The notes beneath the pieces were generated by a model. That model saw only the letters and a list, made by a program, of their open reading frames with translations. It did not search any database and was not told where the DNA came from. DNA of 33,015 nt from Bacteroidales bacterium (GTDB taxonomy: Bacteria; Bacteroidota; Bacteroidia; Bacteroidales; JAADGE01), in contig JAKISF010000034.1 in NCBI GenBank assembly GCA_021648725.1, positions 1 to 33,015 on the forward strand, read 5' to 3'. Shown here in pieces: positions 25,827-33,015 of the stretch; within the stretch, counting starts at the first letter, position 1; each line of letters opens with the position of its first letter. The position numbers were made by a program, and so were the translations under genes.

Positions 25827-26627
25827 ATGAGTATTAATCAAGATACTAAAATTTCAAAAATATTAGAAGAAAACGAAAAAGCAATAGATACAATTGCCTC
25901 TGTAAACAGTAATTTCAAGAAATTACAAAATCCGTTTCTTCGAAAATTATTTGCTCCTCGTGTAAGCATTAAAGATGCTGCAAAAATAGGAGGAACAACT
26001 TCAAATGAAATTTTAAGAAAACTTGAAGCAATCGGATTTGAAGTAGAATATTCCGAACATAATAACGGAAATATTATCAATAATAATAAAATTATAATGA
26101 AAAAAGATAAACTTGTAACATTAGATGTTCGTCCTATTTTAGAAACAGGAACAGATCCCTATCATGCTATAATGGATACTCTTAAAGCAATGTCAAAAGA
26201 CAAAACATTGCTGATAATCAACACATTTGAGCCCGTTCCGTTGCTTAATAAACTAAAAAGTAAAGGATATACATACGAAATTGAGCGTCCGGAAGATAAT
26301 GTAGTTCACACATATTTAACCAATGACGGGGAAATTGAGAATAATACAAAAAAAGATAAGGAAAACATTGAAGAATTAACTTTTGAGCAAGCTGAAATTA
26401 AATATAAAGGCAAAATGCACGAAGTTGACGTAAGAGATTTAGAAATGCCTTTACCTATGGTAACTATTCTTCAAGAAATTGAAAAAATTCCGGAAGGAGA
26501 AGTTCTTTTCGTTCATCATAAAAGATTGCCTCAATATCTTCTCCCTGAATTGAAAACAAGAGGTTGGGCATACGTTAATAAAGAGATTGACGATAATAAT
26601 ATGAATTTTATAATCTACAAAAAATAA
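25827..26627 (+). CDS. DUF1858-DUF2249-DUF2249 protein
   Basis: The 266-residue soluble protein has three units. Residues 4-76 form a DUF1858 (ScdA-N-like) helical domain with the signature ISKILEENEKAIDTIASVN and VSIKDAAKIGGTTSNEILRKL. Residues about 97-168 are a DUF2249 domain (LDVRPILETGTDPYHAIM, LLIINTFEPVPLL). Residues about 197-265 are a second, diverged DUF2249 (VDVRDLEMPLPM, FVHHKRLPQYLLPEL). Such proteins often accompany nitric-oxide-linked or haem-copper genes, but their biochemistry is unknown. Here it starts a probable three-gene operon, seven bases ahead of a haem-copper oxidase-like membrane protein. A role in respiration or nitrosative stress is inferred from context. Confidence 0.88.
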   Translation: MSINQDTKISKILEENEKAIDTIASVNSNFKKLQNPFLRKLFAPRVSIKDAAKIGGTTSNEILRKLEAIGFEVEYSEHNNGNIINNNKIIMKKDKLVTLDVRPILETGTDPYHAIMDTLKAMSKDKTLLIINTFEPVPLLNKLKSKGYTYEIERPEDNVVHTYLTNDGEIENNTKKDKENIEELTFEQAEIKYKGKMHEVDVRDLEMPLPMVTILQEIEKIPEGEVLFVHHKRLPQYLLPELKTRGWAYVNKEIDDNNMNFIIYKK

Positions 26628-26634
26628 AAAAAAT

Positions 26635-27936
26635 ATGCAAGCAGGATTAAGCACAAAAAATGCACCTTCGCCAAGTATAGTTTTACCGCATTATGCAATC
26701 GGAGCAATTTTCTTCATAATTGCATCCGTATTAATGTATTTTGCATCAGGAGACTTAGCAAACTCATACATAGGACCGAAGGTTTTAAGTATGACACATA
26801 TTGTAATACTCGGATGGATAACAATAATAATTTTCGGAGCATTATATCAACTGATACCGGTTGTAATGGAAGTAAAATTATTCAGTGAAACATTGGCACA
26901 CATAAGTTTATACACACTTGTTCCGGGAACTGTTCTATTAGCATACAGCTTTTGGAACTCATATATCGTAGAAACTTTATATATGCAAGCAGGAGGAACT
27001 TTAATATTTATTTCAATTATTTTATTTCTCGTAAATGCATTCATGACAGCATTAAAAACAAAACAAAAAACCATAGAAAATGTTTTTATTGTAACTTCGG
27101 CATTATGGCTTACAATAACAGTTATTTTCGGAATCTTAATCACAATGAATACCGCATTACAATTTATTCCGAAATCAAATATTGAACTTCTTAAAATTCA
27201 TGTTCATATAGGAATTGTAGGTTGGTTTATGCTTCTTGTAATAGGTGTTGCAAGTACTTTATTACCGATGTTTTTTATAGCTCATAAATTAAACAGAAAA
27301 TTTCTGAAACTTTCGTATTACTTTATTAACATAGGCTTAATTGCCTTAATTGTCGCATTATATATAGATATTAACTCATGGACAAAAATAATATCCGGAC
27401 TTATTTTATTAACAGGAATTATTTTCTTCGTAAAATATAATTTCGATGCATACAAAAAAAGATTGCGAAAAAAACTTGATATCGGAATGAAGTTATCGGT
27501 ATTTGCCTTTGTATTATTATTTCTAACTTTAATTTTCGGAGTATTATCCGTAATTAATTTAGATGATTTAAAAAATTATAATATGAGTTTTAATACTGCA
27601 TACGGTGTAAGTTTATTACTCGGGTTTTTAACTTCATTAATCTTAGGACAAATGTATAAAACCCTGCCTTTCATTGTTTGGTTAAAACTTTATCAAGACA
27701 AAGTAGGAAAATTTAAAATTCCTATGCCTGCACATATTTATTCCGAGAGAGTTGCAAATTGGCATTATTACACATTTCTTATTGCATTTTTTACATTATT
27801 AATAGGTATTTTTGCAAAAGAAAGCATTATAATACAAGTAAGTTCAGGAGCTTTTTTAATTACGGCATCACTTTACTCGTATAATACTTTTAAAATATTA
27901 TTTCATAAAGAAAAGTTGGAACCGCTTGATTATTAA
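26635..27936 (+). CDS. Heme-copper oxidase subunit I-like / NnrS-like membrane protein
   Basis: This 433-residue protein has about twelve hydrophobic segments. Conserved-looking His residues lie at helix ends: His19 in LPHYAIG, His55 in MTHIVILGWITIIIFGALYQLIP, and His189 and His191 in KIHVHIGIVGW. The helix layout with H...GW and GALYQ recalls the COX1/NorB superfamily and NnrS, which bind haem and copper. It lacks the obvious full oxidase signature (no WxxGHPEVY segment), so it is probably not a terminal oxidase. A role in nitric-oxide metabolism or haem/copper sensing is an inference from the family and the DUF2249 neighbour. The ATG lies seven bases after the upstream gene and 27 bases separate it from the next. 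Confidence 0.75.
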   Translation: MQAGLSTKNAPSPSIVLPHYAIGAIFFIIASVLMYFASGDLANSYIGPKVLSMTHIVILGWITIIIFGALYQLIPVVMEVKLFSETLAHISLYTLVPGTVLLAYSFWNSYIVETLYMQAGGTLIFISIILFLVNAFMTALKTKQKTIENVFIVTSALWLTITVIFGILITMNTALQFIPKSNIELLKIHVHIGIVGWFMLLVIGVASTLLPMFFIAHKLNRKFLKLSYYFINIGLIALIVALYIDINSWTKIISGLILLTGIIFFVKYNFDAYKKRLRKKLDIGMKLSVFAFVLLFLTLIFGVLSVINLDDLKNYNMSFNTAYGVSLLLGFLTSLILGQMYKTLPFIVWLKLYQDKVGKFKIPMPAHIYSERVANWHYYTFLIAFFTLLIGIFAKESIIIQVSSGAFLITASLYSYNTFKILFHKEKLEPLDY

Positions 27937-27963
27937 TTATTAAAACAAATAAATTATAATAAA

Positions 27964-28281
27964 ATGTTAGAAAATTTATCAATTACCGAAAAACAAATTC
28001 TCGAAAGACTGAGAACAATACCCGACCCTGAAGTAGAAGTTAACATAGTAGATTTAGGACTGATTTATGAAGTAAAACATAATGAAGAAGAAAAAGAAAT
28101 ACTCATTATAATGACCTTATCTGCAAGAGGTTGCCCCGTCGGAGATACAATCATGCAACATGTTGAAACCGTTGCAAAAGCATTTTTACCCGAATACGAC
28201 GTAAAAGTTGAATTAACTTGGGAACCTCAATGGACACCCGAAATGATTTCCGAAGAAGGAAAAGCTATTTTAAACATGTAG
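27964..28281 (+). CDS. MIP18-family (DUF59) Fe-S cluster assembly protein
   Basis: Small 105-residue protein of the MIP18/SufT/PaaD group, which helps mature iron-sulfur proteins. The signature is clear: LRTIPDPEVEVNIVDLGLIYEV near the start, then MTLSARGCPVGDTIMQHV with the conserved Cys, and ELTWEPQWTPEMISEEGK at the end. It closes the DUF1858-DUF2249 operon and is followed by a hairpin terminator. Its place beside haem-copper-like and DUF1858 genes suggests repair or loading of metal centres during nitrosative or oxidative stress. It is a stand-alone gene, not part of a suf operon. Confidence 0.92.
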   Translation: MLENLSITEKQILERLRTIPDPEVEVNIVDLGLIYEVKHNEEEKEILIIMTLSARGCPVGDTIMQHVETVAKAFLPEYDVKVELTWEPQWTPEMISEEGKAILNM

Positions 28282-28315
28282 AATAATTTATTCATTAATC
28301 TGAAATAAAACTAAT

Positions 28316-28354
28316 GACAGCACTTTTTTCATACTGAAATATTGCTGTCTTTTT
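28316..28354 (+). terminator. Rho-independent terminator after the MIP18-family gene
   Basis: A stem GACAGCA (28316-28322) with TGCTGTC (28343-28349), with an inner TTTCA/TGAAA helix, is followed by five T residues. It lies 35 bases after the stop at 28281. Confidence 0.7.
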
Positions 28355-28398
28355 ATTAAAATTTCTTATATTGCGGAACAAAAAACAAATGAAAGTTT

Positions 28399-29148
28399 AT
28401 GAACCATTTTATTAAATACGGCTTAATATGTATAGCAATCTTTTCTTTTAAAACAGCTTATACTCAAAACAATACTAAAACAGTAACATTTATAACAACA
28501 GATAATGTTTTGGTAACAGCAGATGTTTACCTTACCGAAAGAAAAGATGCTCCTTTTATTTTACTTTTTCATCAAGCAATATTCAGCAGGGGTGAATATA
28601 TTGAAATTGCACCTCAATTAAACGATTTAGGATTTAATTGCATGGCAATTGACCAGCGTTCGGGATACAAAATAAACGGAATTACTAACGAAACTTTTAA
28701 AGATGCTAAAAGCAAAGGCATGGGTACAAAATATATTAATGCTTTTCCCGATTTAGAAGCATCTCTTCAATATGTCGAAGATAATTATTCTCCCGAAAAA
28801 ATTATTGTTTGGGGAAGCTCATATTCTTCTTCTTTAGTTTTTATTTTAGCCGCAAAACATAAAGAAATAAACGGTATATTAGCATTTTCGCCGGGTGAAT
28901 ATTTTAAATTTGAAAACAAAACAATTGCAGATTGGGCAAAAGAAGTTGAATGTCCCGTATTTATTACATCATCAAGAAAAGAAGGAAAAGAATGTAAAAA
29001 GATATTTAAAAATTTAACTAATCAAAACAGCAAGCAATATATTCCTGCATTTTCAGGAAACCACGGTTCAAAAGCACTGTGGAAAAAGAATAACGGAAAT
29101 GAATCATACTTAAGGGAAGTAAAACTTTTTTTATCAATTTTTAATTAA
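28399..29148 (+). CDS. Secreted alpha/beta hydrolase
   Basis: The 249-residue protein has a signal peptide ending near TAYTQN (about residue 23) and an alpha/beta-hydrolase fold. FILLFHQAIFSRGEY is the oxyanion-hole strand, the nucleophile elbow is VWGSSYSSS with Ser141 as the likely nucleophile, and the catalytic His is His222 in FSGNHGSKALW. The acid residue lies in the preceding strand, not clearly identifiable. It resembles dienelactone-hydrolase or S9-like esterases. It is probably periplasmic and may act on an ester or peptide, substrate unknown. The CDF gene follows after eight bases. Confidence 0.85.
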   Translation: MNHFIKYGLICIAIFSFKTAYTQNNTKTVTFITTDNVLVTADVYLTERKDAPFILLFHQAIFSRGEYIEIAPQLNDLGFNCMAIDQRSGYKINGITNETFKDAKSKGMGTKYINAFPDLEASLQYVEDNYSPEKIIVWGSSYSSSLVFILAAKHKEINGILAFSPGEYFKFENKTIADWAKEVECPVFITSSRKEGKECKKIFKNLTNQNSKQYIPAFSGNHGSKALWKKNNGNESYLREVKLFLSIFN

Positions 29149-29156
29149 TAGCCATT

Positions 29157-30023
29157 GTGAACAAAGAAAAACTTGCATATTCAGAAGGTTGGATTTCTAT
29201 TTTCGTAAATATTATATTATTCGGCATTAAATATTGGGCAGGCGTTGTGTCCGGTTCAATTGCATTAATCGGAGATGCTTGGCATTCATTAACAGATTCA
29301 ATAAGCTCCGTTGCAGTAATTATAGGAACAAAAGTTTCATCAAAACCTCCTGACAAAAAACACCCGTTCGGACACGGCAGAGCAGAATTAATTTCCTCTA
29401 TAATAATCGGAGCATTATTGGCAATGGTTGCTTTTAATTTTTTAACCGAATCAATTAATTCAATAAAAAATAAGGAAGAAGCTGTTTTCGGGAATCTTGC
29501 TTTAATTATTATTATCGTATCAATAGTTATAAAAGAAATATCTGCACAATACGCATTTTATACAGCAAGAAAAACAGGTATGCTTTCACTAAAAGCTGAC
29601 GGGTGGCACCATCGTTCCGATGCAATAACATCTGTTTTAATTTTGATAGGAATATTCATTAACCCGTATTTTCCTCTGATTGACGGTATTCTCGGAATTA
29701 TTATCTCTTTTTTCATATTTTATACAGCTTATGAAATTACAAAACAAACTGCAGATGCAATTCTCGGAGAATCATGCGACGAAAATACCGTAAATGAACT
29801 AAAAAAAATTGCAAATAATATTGCAGGATTTGATATACAAATGCACCATGTTCATATTCACAACTATATAAACCATTCTGAAGTAACTTTCCACATTTAT
29901 TTACCTGATAAAATGACAGTTTCTGATTCTCATACGATTACAAGTAAAATTATAAGCAAAATAAAAGAAGAAAAAAAGATAACAGCAACAATATATATTG
30001 ATCCTATTAAAGAAATAAATTAA
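29157..30023 (+). CDS. Cation diffusion facilitator (CDF) metal transporter
   Basis: Inner-membrane exporter of divalent metals (Zn, Fe, Co, Mn) driven by proton exchange. The 288-residue product has six hydrophobic segments and the two metal sites: GDAWHSLTD (Asp40, His43, Asp47) and DGWHHRSDAITS (His151 and Asp155), plus KHPFGHGRAE in the loop. A C-terminal cytoplasmic domain (about 205-288) with MHHVHIHNYINHSEVTFHI is typical. Translation starts with GTG at 29157, eight bases after the hydrolase stop, so the two are probably co-transcribed. Which metal it exports cannot be read from the sequence. Confidence 0.93.
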   Translation: MNKEKLAYSEGWISIFVNIILFGIKYWAGVVSGSIALIGDAWHSLTDSISSVAVIIGTKVSSKPPDKKHPFGHGRAELISSIIIGALLAMVAFNFLTESINSIKNKEEAVFGNLALIIIIVSIVIKEISAQYAFYTARKTGMLSLKADGWHHRSDAITSVLILIGIFINPYFPLIDGILGIIISFFIFYTAYEITKQTADAILGESCDENTVNELKKIANNIAGFDIQMHHVHIHNYINHSEVTFHIYLPDKMTVSDSHTITSKIISKIKEEKKITATIYIDPIKEIN

Positions 30024-30100
30024 CATTCTTGCATATATTCATAATCAAAGAATTTTAACCTTTGTTTTAAACAATTCCTTTTTTGTTTAATAAAAAATAT

Positions 30101-30108
30101 TATCTTTG
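30101..30108 (+). promoter_or_regulatory. Probable -7 promoter element of rpsO
   Basis: TATCTTTG matches TAnnTTTG, 36 bases before the rpsO ATG. A TTTG at 30082-30085 lies 15 bases upstream and may be the -33 box. Confidence 0.5.
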
Positions 30109-30144
30109 CCGGCTTAATAATAAGTATAATCTAATTAAACAGAA

Positions 30145-30414
30145 ATGTATTTAGACGCAGAAAAAAAACAAGAGATTTTTAAACAGTACGGAAAGTCTAA
30201 TAATGACACCGGTTCCGTTGAGAGCCAAGTAGCATTATTTTCCCACCGTATTACGCACTTGAATGAACATCTTAAAAAAAACAAGAAAGATCATCATACA
30301 AGAAGAGCGTTAATACAATTAGTAGGAAAAAGAAAAAAGTTACTTAAATATTTACAAGGAACAGATATTGAAAGGTATCGTTCTTTAATTAAAGCTCTCG
30401 GATTGCGTAAGTAA
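30145..30414 (+). CDS. rpsO: Small ribosomal subunit protein uS15
   Basis: Primary 16S rRNA-binding protein of the small subunit. The 89-residue product has the full S15 pattern: [46 protein letters not shown] and ending [14 protein letters not shown]. The rpsO-pnp order is common in bacteria. Its own promoter and a strong hairpin terminator frame it, so pnp may depend partly on its own start of transcription. Confidence 0.98.
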   Translation: MYLDAEKKQEIFKQYGKSNNDTGSVESQVALFSHRITHLNEHLKKNKKDHHTRRALIQLVGKRKKLLKYLQGTDIERYRSLIKALGLRK

Positions 30415-30426
30415 TCCCTCCTTGAT

Positions 30427-30456
30427 AAAAAAAGGCATAATTTTATGCCTTTTTTT
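30427..30456 (+). terminator. Rho-independent terminator after rpsO
   Basis: A stem with AAAAAAAGGCATA (30427-30439) against TATGCCTTTTTTT (30444-30456) around a short loop, 12 bases after the rpsO stop and ending in a T-run. In the rpsO-pnp gap it probably attenuates rather than fully ends transcription. Confidence 0.85.
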
Positions 30457-30522
30457 ATGTTTTATTTTCAACAATTTACAGTTTATACTTAGTCCGATTT
30501 TAAATTACACAAAATTAATAAA

Positions 30523-32676
30523 ATGAATATAATAAAAAGAACAATTGATATAGGTAACGGAAGAGAGGTTACCATTGAAACAGGAAAATTAGCAAAACAG
30601 GCTGACGGTGCTGTTGTAGTAAAGCAAGGCGATACAATGCTCCTTGCAACTGTTGTTTCGGCAAACGAAGCAAGACCCGGAACTGACTTTATGCCGCTTT
30701 CAGTTGATTACAGAGAAAAATTTGCTGCTGCAGGAAGATTCCCGGGCGGATTCAGAAAAAGAGAAGCAAGACCTTCTGATGAAGAAGTTTTAGTTGCTCG
30801 TTTAGTTGACAGAGCTTTAAGACCTCTGTTCCCGAGTGATTTTCATGCAGATACTTTTGTAAATGTAGAATTAATTTCTGCTGACAGAAATAAAGAAGTA
30901 ATGCCGGACGCACTTGCAGGATTAGCTGCATCAGCAGCACTTGCGGTAAGCACAATTCCTTGGAACGGACCCATATCAGAAGTAAGAGTGGGAAGAATTG
31001 GCGGTAAATTCATAATTAACCCCACAGTTTCAGAACTTGAAATGGCTGATATTGACATGATTATAGCCGCAACTATTGATAATATTTTAATGGTTGAAGG
31101 TGATATGAAAGAAATTTCGGAGGAAGAAATGGTCGAAGCAATTAAATTCGGACATGAAGAAATAAAAAAACATTGTCAGGCTCAAATTGAAATGGCTCAA
31201 GAAAAAGGAGTTACCGAAAAAAGAGAATATAGTCACGAAGAAGAAGGAGATGAAGAGTTATATGCTAATTTAGAAAAAGCCGTAAAAGATAAAATTTATA
31301 AAGTAGTAAAATCTGCTTTACCGAAACATGAACGTTCAGAACAATTTGCTGCAATTAAGCAAGAATTTATTGATAATATGGAAGTTCCGGAAGACGAAGA
31401 AATAAATACAAATTTAATAGGAATCTATTTTCATGACATTGAAAAAGAAGTTGTAAGAAATGTTGTATTAGATGAAAAAGTTCGTTTAGACGGAAGAAAA
31501 TTAGATGAAATAAGACCAATTTGGTGTGAAATTGATTATCTGCCGGGAACACACGGCTCTGCAATCTTTACAAGAGGTGAAACTCAATCACTGTCAACGG
31601 TTACATTAGGTTCTCCGCTTGATGTTCAAATTATTGACAGACCCTTACTGCAAGGAAAATCAGATTTCTTACTACACTATAATTTTTTACCGTTTTCTAC
31701 CGGAGATGCAAGACCGTACAGAGGAACAGGAAGAAGAGAAATAGGACACGGGAATTTAGCTCACAGAGCAATAGCACAAGTTTTACCTGAGAAAGAAGAT
31801 AACCCCTATACAATTCGAATTGTTTCCGATATTTTAGAATCGAACGGTTCATCTTCTATGGCAACAGTTTGTGCAGGAACATTAGCATTAATGGATACAG
31901 GTATTGATATTAAAAAACCGGTTTCAGGAATTGCAATGGGGTTAATAACAGATAAAACCGGAAAATATGCTGTTCTTTCAGATATTTTGGGAGATGAAGA
32001 CCATTTGGGAGATATGGATTTTAAAGTAACCGGAACAGAAGACGGAATTACTGCTTGCCAAATGGATATTAAAGTTGACGGATTGTCTTATGAAATTCTT
32101 ACAGATGCATTATTGCAAGCAAAAGAAGGCAGAGCACATATTCTTAACGAAATGATGAAAACAATTTCGCAACCGAGAGCCGAATTCAAGTCGCACGTAC
32201 CCGGAATTACATCTTTGTTGATACCCGGTGATTTAATCGGAACTGTAATAGGGCCCGGAGGAAAAATGATTCAACAAATTCAAAAAGACACAGAAACAAC
32301 TATTACCATTGAAGAAGTTGATAGTCTCGGAAATGTCGTAATTATGGGACCTACGCAAGATTCAATAATGGCGGCAAAAGATTTTATAAAAGGTTTAACA
32401 GCCGTTCCTGAAGTCGGTACAGTTTATAAAGGAAAAGTGAAAAGTATTGTCGCTTTCGGTGCTTTTGTTGAAATTTTACCGGGTAAAGATGGCTTACTTC
32501 ATATTTCTGAAATATCTCATGAAAGAACTAATAAAGTTGAAGATGTTTTAAAAGAAGGACAAGAAATTGAAGTGAAATTAGTAGGTGTTGACCCGAGAAC
32601 TAAAAAGTTAAAACTTTCCAGAAAAGCATTATTGCCTAAACCGGAAAAAAAAGATAATGAGAACAATAAAAATTAG
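30523..32676 (+). CDS. pnp: Polyribonucleotide nucleotidyltransferase (PNPase)
   Basis: Phosphorolytic 3'-to-5' exoribonuclease of mRNA decay, acting as a trimer in the cytoplasm. The 717-residue length is standard. Two RNase PH-like domains are visible: the first carries [31 protein letters not shown], the second [29 protein letters not shown], with [19 protein letters not shown] at the active site. A KH domain (about 560-620) contains [11 protein letters not shown], and an S1 domain (about 628-700) contains [20 protein letters not shown] and GLLHISEIS. The tail is short and charged. It follows rpsO by 108 bases, beyond the rpsO terminator. Confidence 0.98.
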   Translation: MNIIKRTIDIGNGREVTIETGKLAKQADGAVVVKQGDTMLLATVVSANEARPGTDFMPLSVDYREKFAAAGRFPGGFRKREARPSDEEVLVARLVDRALRPLFPSDFHADTFVNVELISADRNKEVMPDALAGLAASAALAVSTIPWNGPISEVRVGRIGGKFIINPTVSELEMADIDMIIAATIDNILMVEGDMKEISEEEMVEAIKFGHEEIKKHCQAQIEMAQEKGVTEKREYSHEEEGDEELYANLEKAVKDKIYKVVKSALPKHERSEQFAAIKQEFIDNMEVPEDEEINTNLIGIYFHDIEKEVVRNVVLDEKVRLDGRKLDEIRPIWCEIDYLPGTHGSAIFTRGETQSLSTVTLGSPLDVQIIDRPLLQGKSDFLLHYNFLPFSTGDARPYRGTGRREIGHGNLAHRAIAQVLPEKEDNPYTIRIVSDILESNGSSSMATVCAGTLALMDTGIDIKKPVSGIAMGLITDKTGKYAVLSDILGDEDHLGDMDFKVTGTEDGITACQMDIKVDGLSYEILTDALLQAKEGRAHILNEMMKTISQPRAEFKSHVPGITSLLIPGDLIGTVIGPGGKMIQQIQKDTETTITIEEVDSLGNVVIMGPTQDSIMAAKDFIKGLTAVPEVGTVYKGKVKSIVAFGAFVEILPGKDGLLHISEISHERTNKVEDVLKEGQEIEVKLVGVDPRTKKLKLSRKALLPKPEKKDNENNKN

Positions 32677-32707
32677 TATCCGATAAAAGTGTACTAAAAA
32701 TTCTTTT

Positions 32708-32754
32708 CCCTTATTCCTTGTTTTGTTAAGCGACTCAAAGAATAAGGGATTCTT
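32708..32754 (+). terminator. Probable terminator after pnp
   Basis: CCCTTATTC (32708-32716) pairs with GAATAAGGG (32740-32748), and ATTCTTTT follows. A second nearby partner (TTATTCCCT) gives an alternative fold. The loop is long, so I hold this loosely. Confidence 0.45.
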
Positions 32755-32918
32755 TTATTCCCTCAGCAAACCAAATCAAGAGTATAATAAAAAAGATATC
32801 CTGTATTGGAAAAAACACCTTACTTCCCGATTGTCATTCCTGTTTTCGTCGGTTTTTGAAAAAAGCTCTGTATCCCTTTATTTATAGGTTGTGATTTTGG
32901 GAATTGGGTGTTGCAAGC

Positions 32919-32926
32919 TATATTTG
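32919..32926 (+). promoter_or_regulatory. TAnnTTTG-type -7 element before the transposase gene
   Basis: TATATTTG lies three bases before the ATG at 32930, so transcription from it would start at or inside the first codons. It may drive the gene from an internal start or be chance in AT-rich sequence. Confidence 0.25.
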
Positions 32927-32929
32927 TAC

Positions 32930-33015
32930 ATGTTTTTAAGAAAATTAAAGAACCGTTCGGGTAGTATTTCTGTTCAAATTATTTCCAAAAGCAGAGGTAA
33001 ATATAAAGTTGTCAA
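32930..33015 (+). CDS. IS1634/IS4-like transposase, 5' end only (cut by window edge)
   Basis: The last 86 bases from the ATG at 32930 encode MFLRKLKNRSGSISVQIISK and on to KYKVV, open to the window edge. This Phe-x-Arg-Lys-x-K-N-x-S-G-S-x-S-V-Q start is what I recognise from IS1634-family (IS4-like DDE) transposases, whose N-terminus contains such a beta-rich sequence. The catalytic DDE residues lie beyond the window, so intactness cannot be judged. The upstream stretch 32755-32929 has no gene and may contain the left end of the element; no terminal inverted repeat is certain. Confidence 0.6.
   Translation, partial: MFLRKLKNRSGSISVQIISKSRGKYKVV

Noticed and set aside
1-33015. CRISPR array, tRNA or rRNA genes
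   Set aside because: All intergenic gaps are under 300 bases and none shows spaced repeats, a tRNA cloverleaf or rRNA-like sequence.

Overview
The window looks like chromosome from an AT-rich member of the Bacteroidota, probably a Bacteroidales/Marinilabiliales-type lineage; I cannot place it more finely. The pointers are the gene families (DUF4924, DUF4282, a very large alpha-2-macroglobulin, a short prolyl-tRNA synthetase, UbiA next to Maf, and the DUF1858-DUF2249 protein), repeated TAnnTTTG promoter -7 elements of the Bacteroidota primary sigma factor, the near absence of Shine-Dalgarno sequences, and a very strong preference for TAA stops. There are no tRNA or rRNA genes, no CRISPR array and no complete mobile element. 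No gene-free stretch exceeds 300 bases.

Layout. Bases 1-3000 (minus strand): proS, a small lipoprotein, and a di-haem cytochrome c peroxidase whose C-terminus is cut short. Bases 3070-5640: a C69 dipeptidase (minus) diverging from a conserved hypothetical gene (plus). Bases 5660-7860 are an eroded membrane-protein patch: a DUF4389 gene with internal duplication and an in-frame TGA, a DUF975-like membrane protein, a TolC-family remnant and a DUF4282 gene. The DUF4389 and DUF975-like genes carry nearly the same 5' leader, which is the most unusual signal in the window. Bases 7893-14051 (minus): a 2052-residue alpha-2-macroglobulin. Bases 14284-16962 (plus): prfB with its programmed +1 frameshift, a methyltransferase, an ArsC/Spx-like protein and a DUF4924 protein. 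Bases 17107-21983 (plus): a probable operon of a lipoprotein, a secreted protein, an ABCG-type exporter with an N-terminal TerB-like domain, and aroQ. Bases 22070-24049: a glycogen branching enzyme, convergent with a maf-ubiA pair (minus). Bases 25827-28281 (plus): a DUF1858-DUF2249 protein, a heme-copper-oxidase/NnrS-like membrane protein and a MIP18-family Fe-S assembly protein, possibly a nitric-oxide or respiration-linked unit. Bases 28399-30023: a secreted alpha/beta hydrolase and a cation diffusion facilitator. Bases 30145-32676: rpsO and pnp. The right edge cuts into the start of an IS1634/IS4-like transposase gene.

Most of the window is housekeeping (translation, RNA decay, glycogen, aromatic biosynthesis, isoprenoid transfer) with envelope functions between. 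Three genes are broken or truncated (peroxidase, DUF4389, TolC), all within the first 7.6 kb, which suggests local erosion. The in-frame TGA is not evidence of an altered genetic code, because prfB keeps its TGA-dependent autoregulatory frameshift.
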